A stretch of 64,000 nucleotides of DNA, taken from CAYQQU01 sp964419545. Lineage in GTDB: Bacteria > Bacteroidota > Bacteroidia > Chitinophagales > Saprospiraceae. Below the pieces are notes generated by a model. It saw only the letters and a list, made by a program, of their open reading frames with translations, had not been told where the DNA came from and made no database searches. This document shows, piece by piece, positions 18,189 through 27,210 of the stretch. Made by a program: the position numbers and the translations under genes. Every line of letters begins with the position of its first letter. Positions within the stretch are counted from its first letter, which is position 1. The stretch covers positions 1 to 64,000 of the forward strand of contig CAYQQU010000031.1 of the NCBI GenBank assembly GCA_964419545.1, written 5' to 3'.

Positions 18189-18263
18189 ATTGCTGTCTTT
18201 TTTTCGAAGAGATGTGATGGCTTAAATGTACAAAAGAATACGCAGAACGCCGCCGGGCCGTCG

Positions 18264-18794
18264 TCAAAATAGCGGCCCCAGGAAGTCGACCGGGCCGGGG
18301 AGCCATTCCTTGTCGCCCAGCGGTTTGATCATCAGGTTGTGGTCCAGCCGCCTCGAGGTGGCGCCGATGGTTTGGTGGGCGTGGATCATGACCCACTGGC
18401 AGAGGTTGTTTTGCGACTGGTAGCCGCAGCTAAGATAAAAGGCCGGATCGCCGGCCAGCAGCACCAGGAAGTCGATGCCGCTCTGGGCGCCGAGTTGCTC
18501 CAGCTTTTGCAGCAACAGCTTGGCGAGCTGCCGGTTTTGGAAGGAGCGGGCGACGCACAGGTCGACGATGCCGAATATCCGCGCCACCTGACCGTCATTA
18601 TTGATCACGCGGTGTTCGACGCCCATATGGCCGGCGAGCAGCTCGCCTTCCCACACCAGGTAGCGAAAATCGGGCAGTTGCTTGTAGTAGGTGCGGCCGT
18701 CCGGATAGCCGGTGAAGCTCTTTCTCAGTAGTTGCAGGATGGCCGCTTTTTTGCGGGCGTCTATTTGAAATTCTTCGATGCGTTCGATGACCAT
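18264..18794 (-). CDS. GNAT family N-acetyltransferase
   Basis: A 176-residue GCN5-related acetyltransferase. Core: a beta strand ending in YLVWEGELLAGHMGVEHRVI, then VDLCVARSFQNRQLAKLLLQKLEQLG, equivalent to motif A (acetyl-CoA pyrophosphate loop, QNRQLA in place of the usual RGxGxG/A). FLVLLAGDPAFYLSCGY is the C-terminal strand-helix where GNATs have FYxxxGF. The Q/R-x-x-G loop is degenerate, so CoA binding should be tested. Eleven bases downstream of cdaA, so probably in the same operon. Substrate unknown. Confidence 0.75.
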   Translation of the reverse strand: MVIERIEEFQIDARKKAAILQLLRKSFTGYPDGRTYYKQLPDFRYLVWEGELLAGHMGVEHRVINNDGQVARIFGIVDLCVARSFQNRQLAKLLLQKLEQLGAQSGIDFLVLLAGDPAFYLSCGYQSQNNLCQWVMIHAHQTIGATSRRLDHNLMIKPLGDKEWLPGPVDFLGPLF

Positions 18795-18805
18795 GCTCAG
18801 CGCGT

Positions 18806-19615
18806 TTAATTGAAGTGAAGGCGCAGCAGTTCACCGATATCTTCCTCGCCGATGCCCATGCGCAGCTTACCTTCGTAGGCGATGGATACCTTGCCCGTCT
18901 CTTCCGAAACGACGAAGGCGGCGACGTCAGCCCGCTCGGTGATGCCTACCGCCGCCCGGTGGCGGAGGCCGGCGCTTTTCGGCAAATTGGGGTTCTCCGA
19001 AACCGGCAGTACGCAGCTGGCGGCCCGCACCTTGCCGTCGGCGATGATGACGGCGCCGTCGTGCAGGGGGCTCGACTTGTTGAAGATGCTCTCGATGAGC
19101 GGTTCGGAAATATTGCCGTCCAGCATGACGCCCGGACTGGTCAGCCCGTTCAGGTCGAGGTTTTTCGCAAGAACGATCAGCGCGCCGATCTTCCGGCGGC
19201 TCATGCGCAGAAGCGCGGCCTTGAGGGCGTTGATCTGCCGGTCTTCCGGAGCAGGGGCTTCAAAACTGCGGTCGAAAAGGCGGCCGAGAAAGTTGAAGCG
19301 CTGGCGAACGGTGGTGTTGCCCAGGAACAACAGGAAGCGCCGGACTTCCTGCTGAAAGATAATGACGATGACGATGACGCCCACGCTGACGAACTGGTCG
19401 AGCACCGCCGACAGCAGCTCCATCTCCAGCTCGTTGACCAGCCACCATACTACGTAGAGCGTCAATACGCCGATGAAGATGTTAAAGGCGATATTGCCGC
19501 GCAGCAGCTTGTATATCTGGTACATGAGGTATCCTACGATGAGGATATCCAGCAAGTCCCAGAGCCGAACGGGAAGGAAACCGATCTCAAATATTAATAA
19601 AACGGGTTCAGTCAT
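18806..19615 (-). CDS. cdaA: Diadenylate cyclase CdaA
   Basis: Membrane-bound DAC enzyme (also called DacA) that makes cyclic di-AMP from two ATP. Three N-terminal transmembrane helices (about residues 8-100), then the DisA_N domain with both signature motifs: LHDGAVII (DGA, residues 186-188) and LRHRAAVG (RHR, 218-220). Length (269) is normal. The CdaR partner often found beside it in Firmicutes is absent here. Its start overlaps the end of the upstream S9A homologue by 8 bases, which indicates translational coupling. Confidence 0.96.
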   Translation of the reverse strand: MTEPVLLIFEIGFLPVRLWDLLDILIVGYLMYQIYKLLRGNIAFNIFIGVLTLYVVWWLVNELEMELLSAVLDQFVSVGVIVIVIIFQQEVRRFLLFLGNTTVRQRFNFLGRLFDRSFEAPAPEDRQINALKAALLRMSRRKIGALIVLAKNLDLNGLTSPGVMLDGNISEPLIESIFNKSSPLHDGAVIIADGKVRAASCVLPVSENPNLPKSAGLRHRAAVGITERADVAAFVVSEETGKVSIAYEGKLRMGIGEEDIGELLRLHFN

Positions 19616-21767
19616 TCGCGCGAGTGCTTAGGTCCGCTTGCAGATTGTGGTAGAGGAAGGACAGAATGTCGGCAGCTTCCTCGGCTTTTTGCGAAAGCGG
19701 ATAGTGGTCGTCATGGCCGCTTACCGGTGCTGTTTTTAATAGAACGGGAGCTTCCCCTTGTTGGTTGGCTTGCAGCGAGGCGGCAAACTTGTAAGCATGG
19801 AGCGCCGGCGGCGCATCGCTCTGGGGCCCGGCGAGCAATAAGGTGGCCGGGTAGCGGTTGGGTATGGCGTTGTGCAGCGGCGAATAAGCGTACAGTTGAT
19901 CGAATTGCGCCGGATCGGCAGCCAGCCCGAACTCGGCCGCCCGCTGTCGATCGGCGGCAAATTCGGCGTAGCGGAGCAGGTCGTAATACCCTTGCGAAGC
20001 GACGGCCGCCCGGTACAGTTCGGGGCGTTGGATCAGGCAGGCCGCAACGATCAGGGCATTGCGGCCGTGGCCGTAGATGGCCAGTTTTTCGGGCGAAGTG
20101 TACCGGTTGGCGATCAGATAATCGGCGGCGCTCTGAAAATCGTCGAACGCAGCCTGCAGTTTGCTCTGTCGACCGGCGGCCCGCCATCCGGCGCCGAAGC
20201 CTTCATTCCCTCTGACGTTGACGATGGCGAAGACGCCGCCGTTCTGCAGGAAGCTTTCCGCCAGGCCGAGGCCGGCGGGCGCAAACCGGTTCGGCGGGCC
20301 CTGGCTCGCCACCAACAGGGTAGGGTGGGCGCCGTCCAGCGCCAGATCCCGGCGGTGAACGATAAACATGGAAATGCGGGCGCCGTCATAACTCTCGTAA
20401 GCTACTTGCCGGAGATCGAAGCGGGCGCCGTCGAAGCGGTGTTTCGGCGAACGGTAGACCGTCGTCTCTCCGGATCGGGGATCGAGCTCGTAGACGGTGG
20501 GCGGCCGGATCAGGGCGGAAAAGGTGAAGTAGGCGTAGTCCGCCTCCACGCCGCCTCTGAACTCCGTGATGGCGCCGGGGGTGGGCAGGCGTACCTCGCG
20601 TTCGAAGTTGCCCCGCCGGTCGTACAACTGCAGGGTTTGGAGTCCCTGTTGCTGGTAGATCAACGCCAGCTTGTCGGCTATGGGATAAGCGCCCGTCAGC
20701 ACTTCGTCCTTTTCCGCGACGAAGGTGCGCCAGTAGCGCGGATCGTTGCGGTTTTCGCGCAGGTCCAACAGCAGCAGCCGGTAGTTGGGGGCGTTGTAAT
20801 CGGTGCGGACGAGCAGTTGGCGGTCGATGACGGCGATGGGGTGAAAACGGTGGTCGAACCCGCTGACCAGTTCGGAGAAATAGGCTTCGGGCTGGTTCAG
20901 GTCTTTGACGAATAGCGCGTTCCCGGCGCTGGTCTGCCTGGCGAGCAGGGTCAGCAAGCCGGCTTTTTCCATGACGACGGGCTGATAGTAAACAAAAGCA
21001 GCGCCCCGGTTGGCGAATACCAACTGATCATCGGACTGGGCATCGCCGATCCGGTGGTAATAAACTTCGTGGGTGGGACGGGGAGCGATGCTCTCCCGGC
21101 CGGGCGGCGGCTCGGGGCTGCGGCCGTAGAAAAAGCCGTTGCCCCACCAGGCGAGGGCCGGGCCCTGCAGCCATTGCAGTTGGTTGTCGAAGAGCGCGCC
21201 GGAAGCGGCGTCCAGCGTGCGGACGGCCCGCCAGGAGGAGTTATTTTCCGCCAGTTGTACCGCGAGTAGCCGGCCGTCTGTGGAGGGATGGTAGGCGGCC
21301 GGCCGCGTTCCCGGCGACAGCTGCCGGTTGGGATCGAAAACTTCCTGAAGTCGCGTATCATAGGGGTCTTCCATGCGGTAAAACCGGGCGTAGTCGCTAT
21401 TGCCGTCGCGCTTTTGTACGAAAAAAAAGTCGCCCCGCGCCAGCGGCGCCGAATAGCTTTCGTGTCGGTAGCTTTCCCGGACTTGTTCGTATACCTTTTT
21501 ACGGATTCGCAAGGCCCGGAAATACTGCCTGGTCAGTTCTTCCTGGGCGGCCAGCCATGTCCGGCCGGCTTCGGCCTCCGCTCGTTCCAGCCACTGGTAG
21601 GGGTCGCTTACCGGCAGGCCGTGATAATCTTGTTTTGCGGTAGTATCGCGAAAAGCAGGCGGGTAGGTGAGGTTATTGGTCGCAAAAGCCCCGCGCGTCC
21701 CATCATTGCGGCAGGCCGTGGCGGCAAACAGGAAAACCAGACCGATCAAAAGGAATCGCCGGTTCAT
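19608..21767 (-). CDS. Prolyl-oligopeptidase (S9A) homologue lacking the catalytic Ser
   Basis: A 719-residue lipoprotein-type protein (signal ending AATAC, Cys19). It has a seven-bladed propeller region (about 60-440) and a C-terminal alpha/beta-hydrolase domain of family S9A. The family signature GGSNGG before LLVAAC reads GHGRNALIVAAC here, so the nucleophile position is Gly568. The oxyanion Tyr of the YGGF loop is also absent (ASQG). The Asp (about 651) and His (GHDDHYP, 685) positions look retained. The frame is intact, which suggests a non-hydrolytic role such as binding. It overlaps cdaA by 8 bases. Confidence 0.88.
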   Translation of the reverse strand: MNRRFLLIGLVFLFAATACRNDGTRGAFATNNLTYPPAFRDTTAKQDYHGLPVSDPYQWLERAEAEAGRTWLAAQEELTRQYFRALRIRKKVYEQVRESYRHESYSAPLARGDFFFVQKRDGNSDYARFYRMEDPYDTRLQEVFDPNRQLSPGTRPAAYHPSTDGRLLAVQLAENNSSWRAVRTLDAASGALFDNQLQWLQGPALAWWGNGFFYGRSPEPPPGRESIAPRPTHEVYYHRIGDAQSDDQLVFANRGAAFVYYQPVVMEKAGLLTLLARQTSAGNALFVKDLNQPEAYFSELVSGFDHRFHPIAVIDRQLLVRTDYNAPNYRLLLLDLRENRNDPRYWRTFVAEKDEVLTGAYPIADKLALIYQQQGLQTLQLYDRRGNFEREVRLPTPGAITEFRGGVEADYAYFTFSALIRPPTVYELDPRSGETTVYRSPKHRFDGARFDLRQVAYESYDGARISMFIVHRRDLALDGAHPTLLVASQGPPNRFAPAGLGLAESFLQNGGVFAIVNVRGNEGFGAGWRAAGRQSKLQAAFDDFQSAADYLIANRYTSPEKLAIYGHGRNALIVAACLIQRPELYRAAVASQGYYDLLRYAEFAADRQRAAEFGLAADPAQFDQLYAYSPLHNAIPNRYPATLLLAGPQSDAPPALHAYKFAASLQANQQGEAPVLLKTAPVSGHDDHYPLSQKAEEAADILSFLYHNLQADLSTRAND

Positions 21768-21828
21768 AAGGGTAGGTATTTGCCGGATCGCTTCCGTCCG
21801 GGCGCTTTACAAGCAAAGAAGAATTGTC

Positions 21829-21836
21829 TAAATTTG
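21829..21836 (+). promoter_or_regulatory. Bacteroidota promoter for the coiled-coil protein gene
   Basis: TAAATTTG matches the -7 consensus exactly; TTTA at 21806-21809 is one base off the -33 TTTG with a 19-base spacer. Predicted transcript start near 21843, giving a leader of about 70 bases. Confidence 0.5.
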
Positions 21837-21911
21837 TACATTGAAAAAATTGTAATCCCGGCCAGCCCTCCGACCGGGCCGTTTATTCCCTCTTAGAAAC
21901 ATGACAACAAA

Positions 21912-23102
21912 ATGCAATTTAGAAAAATTTTATTTCACCTGGCGTTCTCTTCTCTTGCGCTTTCCGCTGGTTATCCTGCCCTGGCGCAGGAAATACGAAC
22001 CAATGAAAAAAAGGAAAAGATCATCGTCTATCCGGACGGAAGCTGGCAGTATTTTTCCAACTTTCTGGTCGGCGGGGACGAGATCTACACTCCTTCCGAT
22101 TCGGAGGATGCGGAAAACCTTTATCCCGTTTTCGAAGGGGAGGTGGAATCGATGGAACACCCCGCTTACAGTTTAACGGAAGAACACGCCCGTAAAATTG
22201 CCACCCGGCAGGCCCAACTGGCGCGGGAGGCCGTTTTTATTGCAGAAAAAAGAGCCAAGGAGGCGACGCGGCAGCGCACCCGCCTGGAAGAGGAGATGGA
22301 AAAAGTGAAAAAGCGGCTCAGCGAAGAGGATTCCGAGTACCGGGAGTTGCAGGCCCGCCTGAATCTCGCCCGCCGCACCGAGCAGGAGACGGAACAGGAG
22401 GCGCGCTTCGCTCAAAAAGAAGCCGAGCGCACCGAAGAGCTGATCCAAAAAGGTGATTTTCTGGAAGAGATCGTCGCCCAGCAGCAGTCTTCCGTCCGCG
22501 CCGGCGCGCGCACGACCGGCACCGACCGCCTCAACGACGATTTTTTCAACAGCATCGTGGGGCTGGACAATCCGGCGGCCAATTACCCGCACACCACCCC
22601 GGGCAACAACTGCCGGCTGGCTTACGAAGGCGTCGACGAGTACACCAAGCAGCGCCGGCGCGATGTTCAGAAACAGCTGCTCTTCACCCATACCGACGAA
22701 CGCCTGCGCCCGTATCTGGAAGATAAGGAGTACATGACGTGCGAAGGCTTCATGTCGTCGCTCGCCGGCGGCTATCGCTTTTTTACCCTGCAGTTTACTT
22801 TTGCTTATCCCAATGCAAGGGAAGCTTACGGCTTTATCGAAAAAGGGAGCTACCTCATGGTGCGGCTGCTCAACGGCGACTTCGTAACTTTGCGCTCCGG
22901 GACGATGGACCGCGGGCGCTGGGATACGGAACGCGAACTGCTCACGTACTCGGTCCACTACCCGGTGGATCGCAGCCAGCTCAACATCCTGCGCCGCAGC
23001 GAGCTGGACAGCCTGCTGGTTTTCTGGAGCAGCGGCTACGAAGAATACGATGTCTATGAGGTCGGTTTTTTCATCAACCAACTGGCCTGTCTGGAAAATT
23101 GA
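21912..23102 (+). CDS. Secreted coiled-coil protein of unknown function
   Basis: Hypothetical protein of 396 residues with signal peptide (LAFSSLALSAGYPALAQ). After IIVYPDGSWQYFSN (a motif seen at the N-terminus of many Bacteroidota envelope proteins) there is a long charged coiled coil, residues ~85-190, rich in Glu, Lys and Arg. A C-terminal globular domain follows with CRLAYEGVDEYTKQRRRDV and FFTLQFTFAYPNAREAYGFIEKG. It lies 3 bases upstream of miaE and should share its transcript. I do not recognise a characterised family. Confidence 0.7.
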   Translation: MQFRKILFHLAFSSLALSAGYPALAQEIRTNEKKEKIIVYPDGSWQYFSNFLVGGDEIYTPSDSEDAENLYPVFEGEVESMEHPAYSLTEEHARKIATRQAQLAREAVFIAEKRAKEATRQRTRLEEEMEKVKKRLSEEDSEYRELQARLNLARRTEQETEQEARFAQKEAERTEELIQKGDFLEEIVAQQQSSVRAGARTTGTDRLNDDFFNSIVGLDNPAANYPHTTPGNNCRLAYEGVDEYTKQRRRDVQKQLLFTHTDERLRPYLEDKEYMTCEGFMSSLAGGYRFFTLQFTFAYPNAREAYGFIEKGSYLMVRLLNGDFVTLRSGTMDRGRWDTERELLTYSVHYPVDRSQLNILRRSELDSLLVFWSSGYEEYDVYEVGFFINQLACLEN

Positions 23103-23105
23103 AAT

Positions 23106-23723
23106 ATGAATCAACAAGAGCAAGAGTTACAGCAGGTTAAGATGCTTGGCCTCAAGCTTCCGACCGACCCCCGCTGGGTAAACCTGGCGGAAAAAGAGCT
23201 GGAGGAAATCCTGACCGACCACGCTTACTGCGAACAAAAAGCGGCTACCGCCTGCATCTCGCTGATCCAGCAGTTCCCGGAAAAAGAAGATATGGTGCGC
23301 GAACTGGCGCCCATCGTCACCGAAGAATGGGGGCACTTTCGCCTGGTGCTGGCGGAGCTGGAAAAACGCCAACTCAAACTGGGCCGCCAACGTAAAGACG
23401 AATACGTCAATGCTCTGCTGGCCTTCCAGAAAAAAGGCGGCTCCCGCGAGGAGCGGCTGCTGGAGAAGTTGCTGGTTTGCGCCTTGATCGAAGCCCGCAG
23501 CTGCGAGCGCTTCCGATTGCTTTCCCTGCACATCAGCGATACCGACTTACGCGGTTTTTATCACCGTTTCATGGTGGCGGAAGCCGGGCACTACCGCTTG
23601 TTTATCGACCTGGCCAAACGCTATAATGAAGCATCCGCCGTCAAAAAAAGATGGCAGGAATACCTGGCGTACGAAGCTGAGGTGATGGAAGGTTTGGCGC
23701 TGCGGGGGGATCGGATGCACTGA
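23106..23723 (+). CDS. miaE: tRNA-(ms2io6A)-hydroxylase-like diiron protein (MiaE)
   Basis: MiaE hydroxylates the isopentenyl group of the modified A37 of tRNAs reading UNN codons. It is a four-helix ferritin-like diiron protein. The Fe ligands are recognisable as E43 in DHAYCEQKAA, ExxH in EEWGHF (74-77), acidic residues in IEARSCERF, and ExxH in EAGHY (159-162). The 205-residue length fits. It follows the coiled-coil gene by 3 bases. MiaA and MiaB are not in this window. Confidence 0.88.
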   Translation: MNQQEQELQQVKMLGLKLPTDPRWVNLAEKELEEILTDHAYCEQKAATACISLIQQFPEKEDMVRELAPIVTEEWGHFRLVLAELEKRQLKLGRQRKDEYVNALLAFQKKGGSREERLLEKLLVCALIEARSCERFRLLSLHISDTDLRGFYHRFMVAEAGHYRLFIDLAKRYNEASAVKKRWQEYLAYEAEVMEGLALRGDRMH

Positions 23724-23729
23724 TTGAAT

Positions 23730-23802
23730 GGGTGTGGGTGTGGGTGTGAGTGTGAGTGTGGGTGTGGGTGTGGGTGTGGGTGTGGGTGTGGGTGTGGGGG
23801 GG
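23730..23802. repeat. GGGTGT hexamer microsatellite
   Basis: Eleven hexamer units: three GGGTGT, two GAGTGT, six GGGTGT, then a run of seven G. It begins 7 bases after the miaE stop and lies between convergent genes. The G-rich strand is sense for miaE, so its mRNA 3' end could form G-quadruplexes. Shorter pieces of the same hexamer occur beside the tRNA-Leu genes at 42891-42910, 43099-43122 and 43222-43240. Confidence 0.9.
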
Positions 23803-23837
23803 AAGTTATTTCGTAGTATTTTTTCAGTTCTACAGTT

Positions 23838-24497
23838 CTACGAATCGGTCCGGATGTGTGCATTCAATGCTTTCAGCACCGACGGTTCCACCACGTGTTT
23901 TCCTTGAAAAGTAGTGATGTCGAAGTGCAGTTGTTGCGCAGCCATCAATTCCTTTTGTACGGCGATCCATTCCGGTTTGATGAATTGATCTTCGAGGCCG
24001 TAGAGGTAGTGCAGCTTCCGGCGGCCGAAATAATCGTTCAGGGGCCGGTAATCGAGGTCTTCCGGAATGGTGCCGGCCCAGCATATGAGGTGGTGAAAGG
24101 CGGGTTGCACCCGGGTGATCCAGCGCAGTTGGGTAGCTACGCCCTGGGAAAAGCCGAACAGGATGATCTGCACGTCGGGAGCCAGCTGGGGGATGTGTTT
24201 TTCGTAGAGCATCGACAAGTAACCGCAAAAGTCGGCGATCTCGTCCAGTCGATCTTCGCGCGTCATCCACGACGCCACCACATTGCCCGAAAATCCGCTC
24301 CAGTAGAAGCGCGAAAGCCCTTCCGGGGCGATGATGAAAGTATCCCTTGCTTCCAGCACCGAAAACTTCTGAATAAAGCGGCTGGCCAGCTGTCCGTAGC
24401 CGTGGCAGGCGATCCAACAGTAGCGAACCTGGGGCCCCGGCTCGCCCAGGGTGGCGTAGTGCGCGGTGCGAGGCACCTGAATGGCGTGCTTTTTCAT
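23838..24497 (-). CDS. Alpha/beta-hydrolase (phospholipase/carboxylesterase type)
   Basis: A 219-residue serine hydrolase. Nucleophile elbow GFSQG with Ser117, acid Asp170 in YGLEDQF, and His201 in FQGKHVV complete the triad. The oxyanion region is CHGYGQLAS. No signal peptide, so cytoplasmic. The closest group is the carboxylesterase/phospholipase (YpfH/YtpA-type) family. Convergent with miaE, separated by the GGGTGT repeat. Substrate is not predictable. Confidence 0.85.
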   Translation of the reverse strand: MKKHAIQVPRTAHYATLGEPGPQVRYCWIACHGYGQLASRFIQKFSVLEARDTFIIAPEGLSRFYWSGFSGNVVASWMTREDRLDEIADFCGYLSMLYEKHIPQLAPDVQIILFGFSQGVATQLRWITRVQPAFHHLICWAGTIPEDLDYRPLNDYFGRRKLHYLYGLEDQFIKPEWIAVQKELMAAQQLHFDITTFQGKHVVEPSVLKALNAHIRTDS

Positions 24498-24672
24498 GGT
24501 CGAAAGTTAACAGGAAATCCGAAAAAGGAAGGGCTGTACCATAAAATTTGCTTTCGCGAAGAAAAACCTTCGGAAAATTGCGAATTCTTTGGCGTCATCG
24601 AGGACATTTGTATCTTCAACCCCTGCTAAGCGCCTCTGTGTCTCAGATTAATCACCTTTAACCATCAATCGT

Positions 24673-26073
24673 ATGAATCGTCAGGGATTTTTGATCATGA
24701 TCAGCAGTATCGCCGCACTGGGCGGTTTCCTTTTCGGCTATGATACGGGCGTGATCAATGGGACGCAATTTTACTTCAGCAAGTATTTCGACCTGTCGGC
24801 GGCGCTCAAGGGCTGGGTGGTCGGCAGTGCTTTGCTGGGGTGTTTCGCAGGGGCGATTATCGCCGGGCCGGTGAGCCGCGCGTTCGGACGCAAAAGTTCG
24901 CTCATTCTGTCCGCCCTCCTGTTTACCGTATCGGCCTGGGGCTCGGGCCTGCCCGCTTTCCTGCCGGAATCCGTTTCCCTGCTGGTCGTCTTTCGCCTGA
25001 TCGGCGGGCTGGGCATCGGCATCGCTTCTATGAACGCGCCGACCTACATCGCCGAGTTGTCGCCGCCCGGCGTGCGCGGTAAGATGGTGACCTTCTATCA
25101 GATGGCGATCGTCATCGGCTTTTTTATCGTCTTCCTGGTTACGTATTCCATCGGCAGCGGACAAGCGGCGGAGTACAACCTGAACCGGGGCTGGCGCCTG
25201 ATGTTCTGGTCGGAACTCGTGCCCTGTATCCTGTTCTTTTTGCTTTTGTTCCTGGTGCCCAAAAGCCCGCGCTGGCTCATGCTGCAGGGCAGAGAGGACG
25301 AAGCCAGAGAGATCTTGCTGAAGATACACGGCGAAGAAATGGCGGCTTCGGAACTGGAAGAGATCCGCGAGTCGATCCATCAGGACAGCGGGGTCTCTAT
25401 CGGCCAGATCTTCAAAAAAAGCATCCTTCCGATTATTCTGATCGGCACGGTATTTTCCGCCCTGCAGCAGTTTACCGGCATCAACGCGGTGCTGTACTAC
25501 GGAGCGGATATTTTCGAAAAGGCGCTTGGCTTCGGACAGGAAGACGTGCTGGCTCAGCAGATCCTGCTGGCGGGCGTCAACGTAGCCTTCACTTTCCTGG
25601 CGATGTTCACCGTGGATAAATGGGGACGGAAACCCCTGGTGATGTGGGGCTCCCTGGGCATGCTCATCGGTTTCTTCTTACTGGGCTTCACGCTGATGAC
25701 GAATCAGGTCGGACTGGTTTCCCTGATCGGCATCCTGTTTTTCGTGGGCTCTTTCGCCATGTCCATGGGGCCGATCGTTTGGGTGGTGCTCTCGGAGATG
25801 TTCCCCAATTCGATCCGCAGCATCGGCATGTCGATCGCCGTTGCCGCGCAGTGGGGGTCCAACTACATCGTCTCCCAGAGTTTCCCCATCGTTGCGGAAA
25901 GCAAAACCAACCTGGAAGGCATGTGGAGCGGTTCCCTGCCGTACTTCATTTTTATCTTCTTCATTCTGATCATCATCGTTTTCACCTGGCGGTTTATTCC
26001 GGAAACGAAAGGGCGATCGCTGGAGAAGATCGAGAAATTGTGGGAAGAAAGGTACGGCAAGCTTGGGGTGTGA
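24673..26073 (+). CDS. MFS sugar porter (XylE/GLUT type)
   Basis: Twelve-helix major facilitator of the sugar porter family, 466 residues. Signatures: GGFLFGYDTGVINGT in TM1, R-x-x-x-R/K loop GRKSSLIL between TM2 and TM3, PTYIAELSPPGVRGKMV after TM4, QQFTGINAVLYYGADIF in TM7, DKWGRKPLV, and PETKGRSLEKIE at the C-terminus. These are the sugar porter hallmarks. It moves a monosaccharide or small sugar across the inner membrane, probably with H+. It precedes the Sus locus by two genes and may feed on its products (inference). Confidence 0.95.
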   Translation: MNRQGFLIMISSIAALGGFLFGYDTGVINGTQFYFSKYFDLSAALKGWVVGSALLGCFAGAIIAGPVSRAFGRKSSLILSALLFTVSAWGSGLPAFLPESVSLLVVFRLIGGLGIGIASMNAPTYIAELSPPGVRGKMVTFYQMAIVIGFFIVFLVTYSIGSGQAAEYNLNRGWRLMFWSELVPCILFFLLLFLVPKSPRWLMLQGREDEAREILLKIHGEEMAASELEEIRESIHQDSGVSIGQIFKKSILPIILIGTVFSALQQFTGINAVLYYGADIFEKALGFGQEDVLAQQILLAGVNVAFTFLAMFTVDKWGRKPLVMWGSLGMLIGFFLLGFTLMTNQVGLVSLIGILFFVGSFAMSMGPIVWVVLSEMFPNSIRSIGMSIAVAAQWGSNYIVSQSFPIVAESKTNLEGMWSGSLPYFIFIFFILIIIVFTWRFIPETKGRSLEKIEKLWEERYGKLGV

Positions 26074-26179
26074 TCTTCCCGTTTTGGAACGGCCGGCCGG
26101 TCGCCCTGAACGAACATGCCGTCATTTCTGCGAGTTGTAAAAGCAACTACTGCTTTTCTGACTTAAAAGAAATGAACAC

Positions 26180-27106
26180 ATGGACCAGTTATTGGGGCAA
26201 TTCCAACGCTCATTCGGCAATTTGCTGGAAAAACTGAAGGGGTGGATTGACGGCGCGATCACTTCCATGCCCAATATTATCCTGGCGGCGCTGGTAATGG
26301 TACTAGCTCTGGTGTTCTCCAGGCTCATCAGCAAGTACTTTTCCCGGGTGGCCCGGCGCATTACCCATCAGGAAACGATCATCCGGTTGTTGACGAACAT
26401 CGCCACGGCCGCTTTCATGATGCTCATGCTGTTTTTGATACTGGGCATCCTCAACCTGGATACCGCACTGAAATCATTGCTTGCCGGCGCCGGGGTAGCC
26501 GGTTTGGCCATTGGTCTTGCCCTGCAGGAACCGCTGGTCAATCTGTTCTCCGGCATCCTGATGTCGACCCGCCAGTATTTCAATATCGGCGACCTGATCG
26601 AGACCAACGGGTTTATGGGCTACATCACCCAGGTCAACCTGCGGTCAACGGTTGTTCGCAACTTCCAGGGGCAGGAGGTCATCATTCCCAATAAGCTGAT
26701 CTACCAATCGCCACTGATCAACTACACCATTTCCGGAGAACGCCGCATCGATCTGGCCTGCGGCATTTCCTACGCCGAAGACCTGGAGCAGGTAAGGGAA
26801 GTGGCCATCAGCTCGGTAGAGCAGTACGTTTCCTACGATAAAAACAAACCGGTGCAGCTCTTTTACCGGGAATTCGGCGACAGCTCCATCAATTTTACCA
26901 TTCACGTTTGGATGGATCAGTGCCGGCAGCCGAGCTACCTGGCGGCGAGGAGCGAAGTGGTCATGGCGTTGAAAAAAGGCTTCAACGAGAACGGAATAAC
27001 CATTCCTTTCCCCATCCGCACCCTCGATTTTGGTATCAAAGGCGGCGAAAAACTCAACCAGGTGTTTCCGATGGAGCGAATGATGCTCAGCAACGGCGAT
27101 GACTGA
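26180..27106 (+). CDS. Small-conductance mechanosensitive channel (MscS family)
   Basis: A 308-residue MscS-type channel. An amphipathic N-terminus and three transmembrane helices (about 20-110) include the pore helix LKSLLAGAGVAGLAIGLALQ. The conserved beta domain follows: FSGILMSTRQYFNIGDLIE, GFMGYITQVNLRSTVVRNFQGQEVIIPN, then the cytoplasmic cage domain ending with IPFPIRTLDF. It protects against hypoosmotic shock. 106 bases follow the MFS gene. Confidence 0.95.
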   Translation: MDQLLGQFQRSFGNLLEKLKGWIDGAITSMPNIILAALVMVLALVFSRLISKYFSRVARRITHQETIIRLLTNIATAAFMMLMLFLILGILNLDTALKSLLAGAGVAGLAIGLALQEPLVNLFSGILMSTRQYFNIGDLIETNGFMGYITQVNLRSTVVRNFQGQEVIIPNKLIYQSPLINYTISGERRIDLACGISYAEDLEQVREVAISSVEQYVSYDKNKPVQLFYREFGDSSINFTIHVWMDQCRQPSYLAARSEVVMALKKGFNENGITIPFPIRTLDFGIKGGEKLNQVFPMERMMLSNGDD

Positions 27107-27210
27107 TTCCCTCATCGGCAAATAATCTTCTTTGGCAATGCCGCAGAACAATTGCATTTTGTCGGTCGTTCGGATATTTTGACAGGTATCTTTCCGAAAC
27201 AACCGATAAA

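Noticed and set aside
23730..23802. CRISPR array or phage telomere
   Set aside because: Units are 6 bases with no spacers and no cas genes nearby, so it is a simple tandem repeat.
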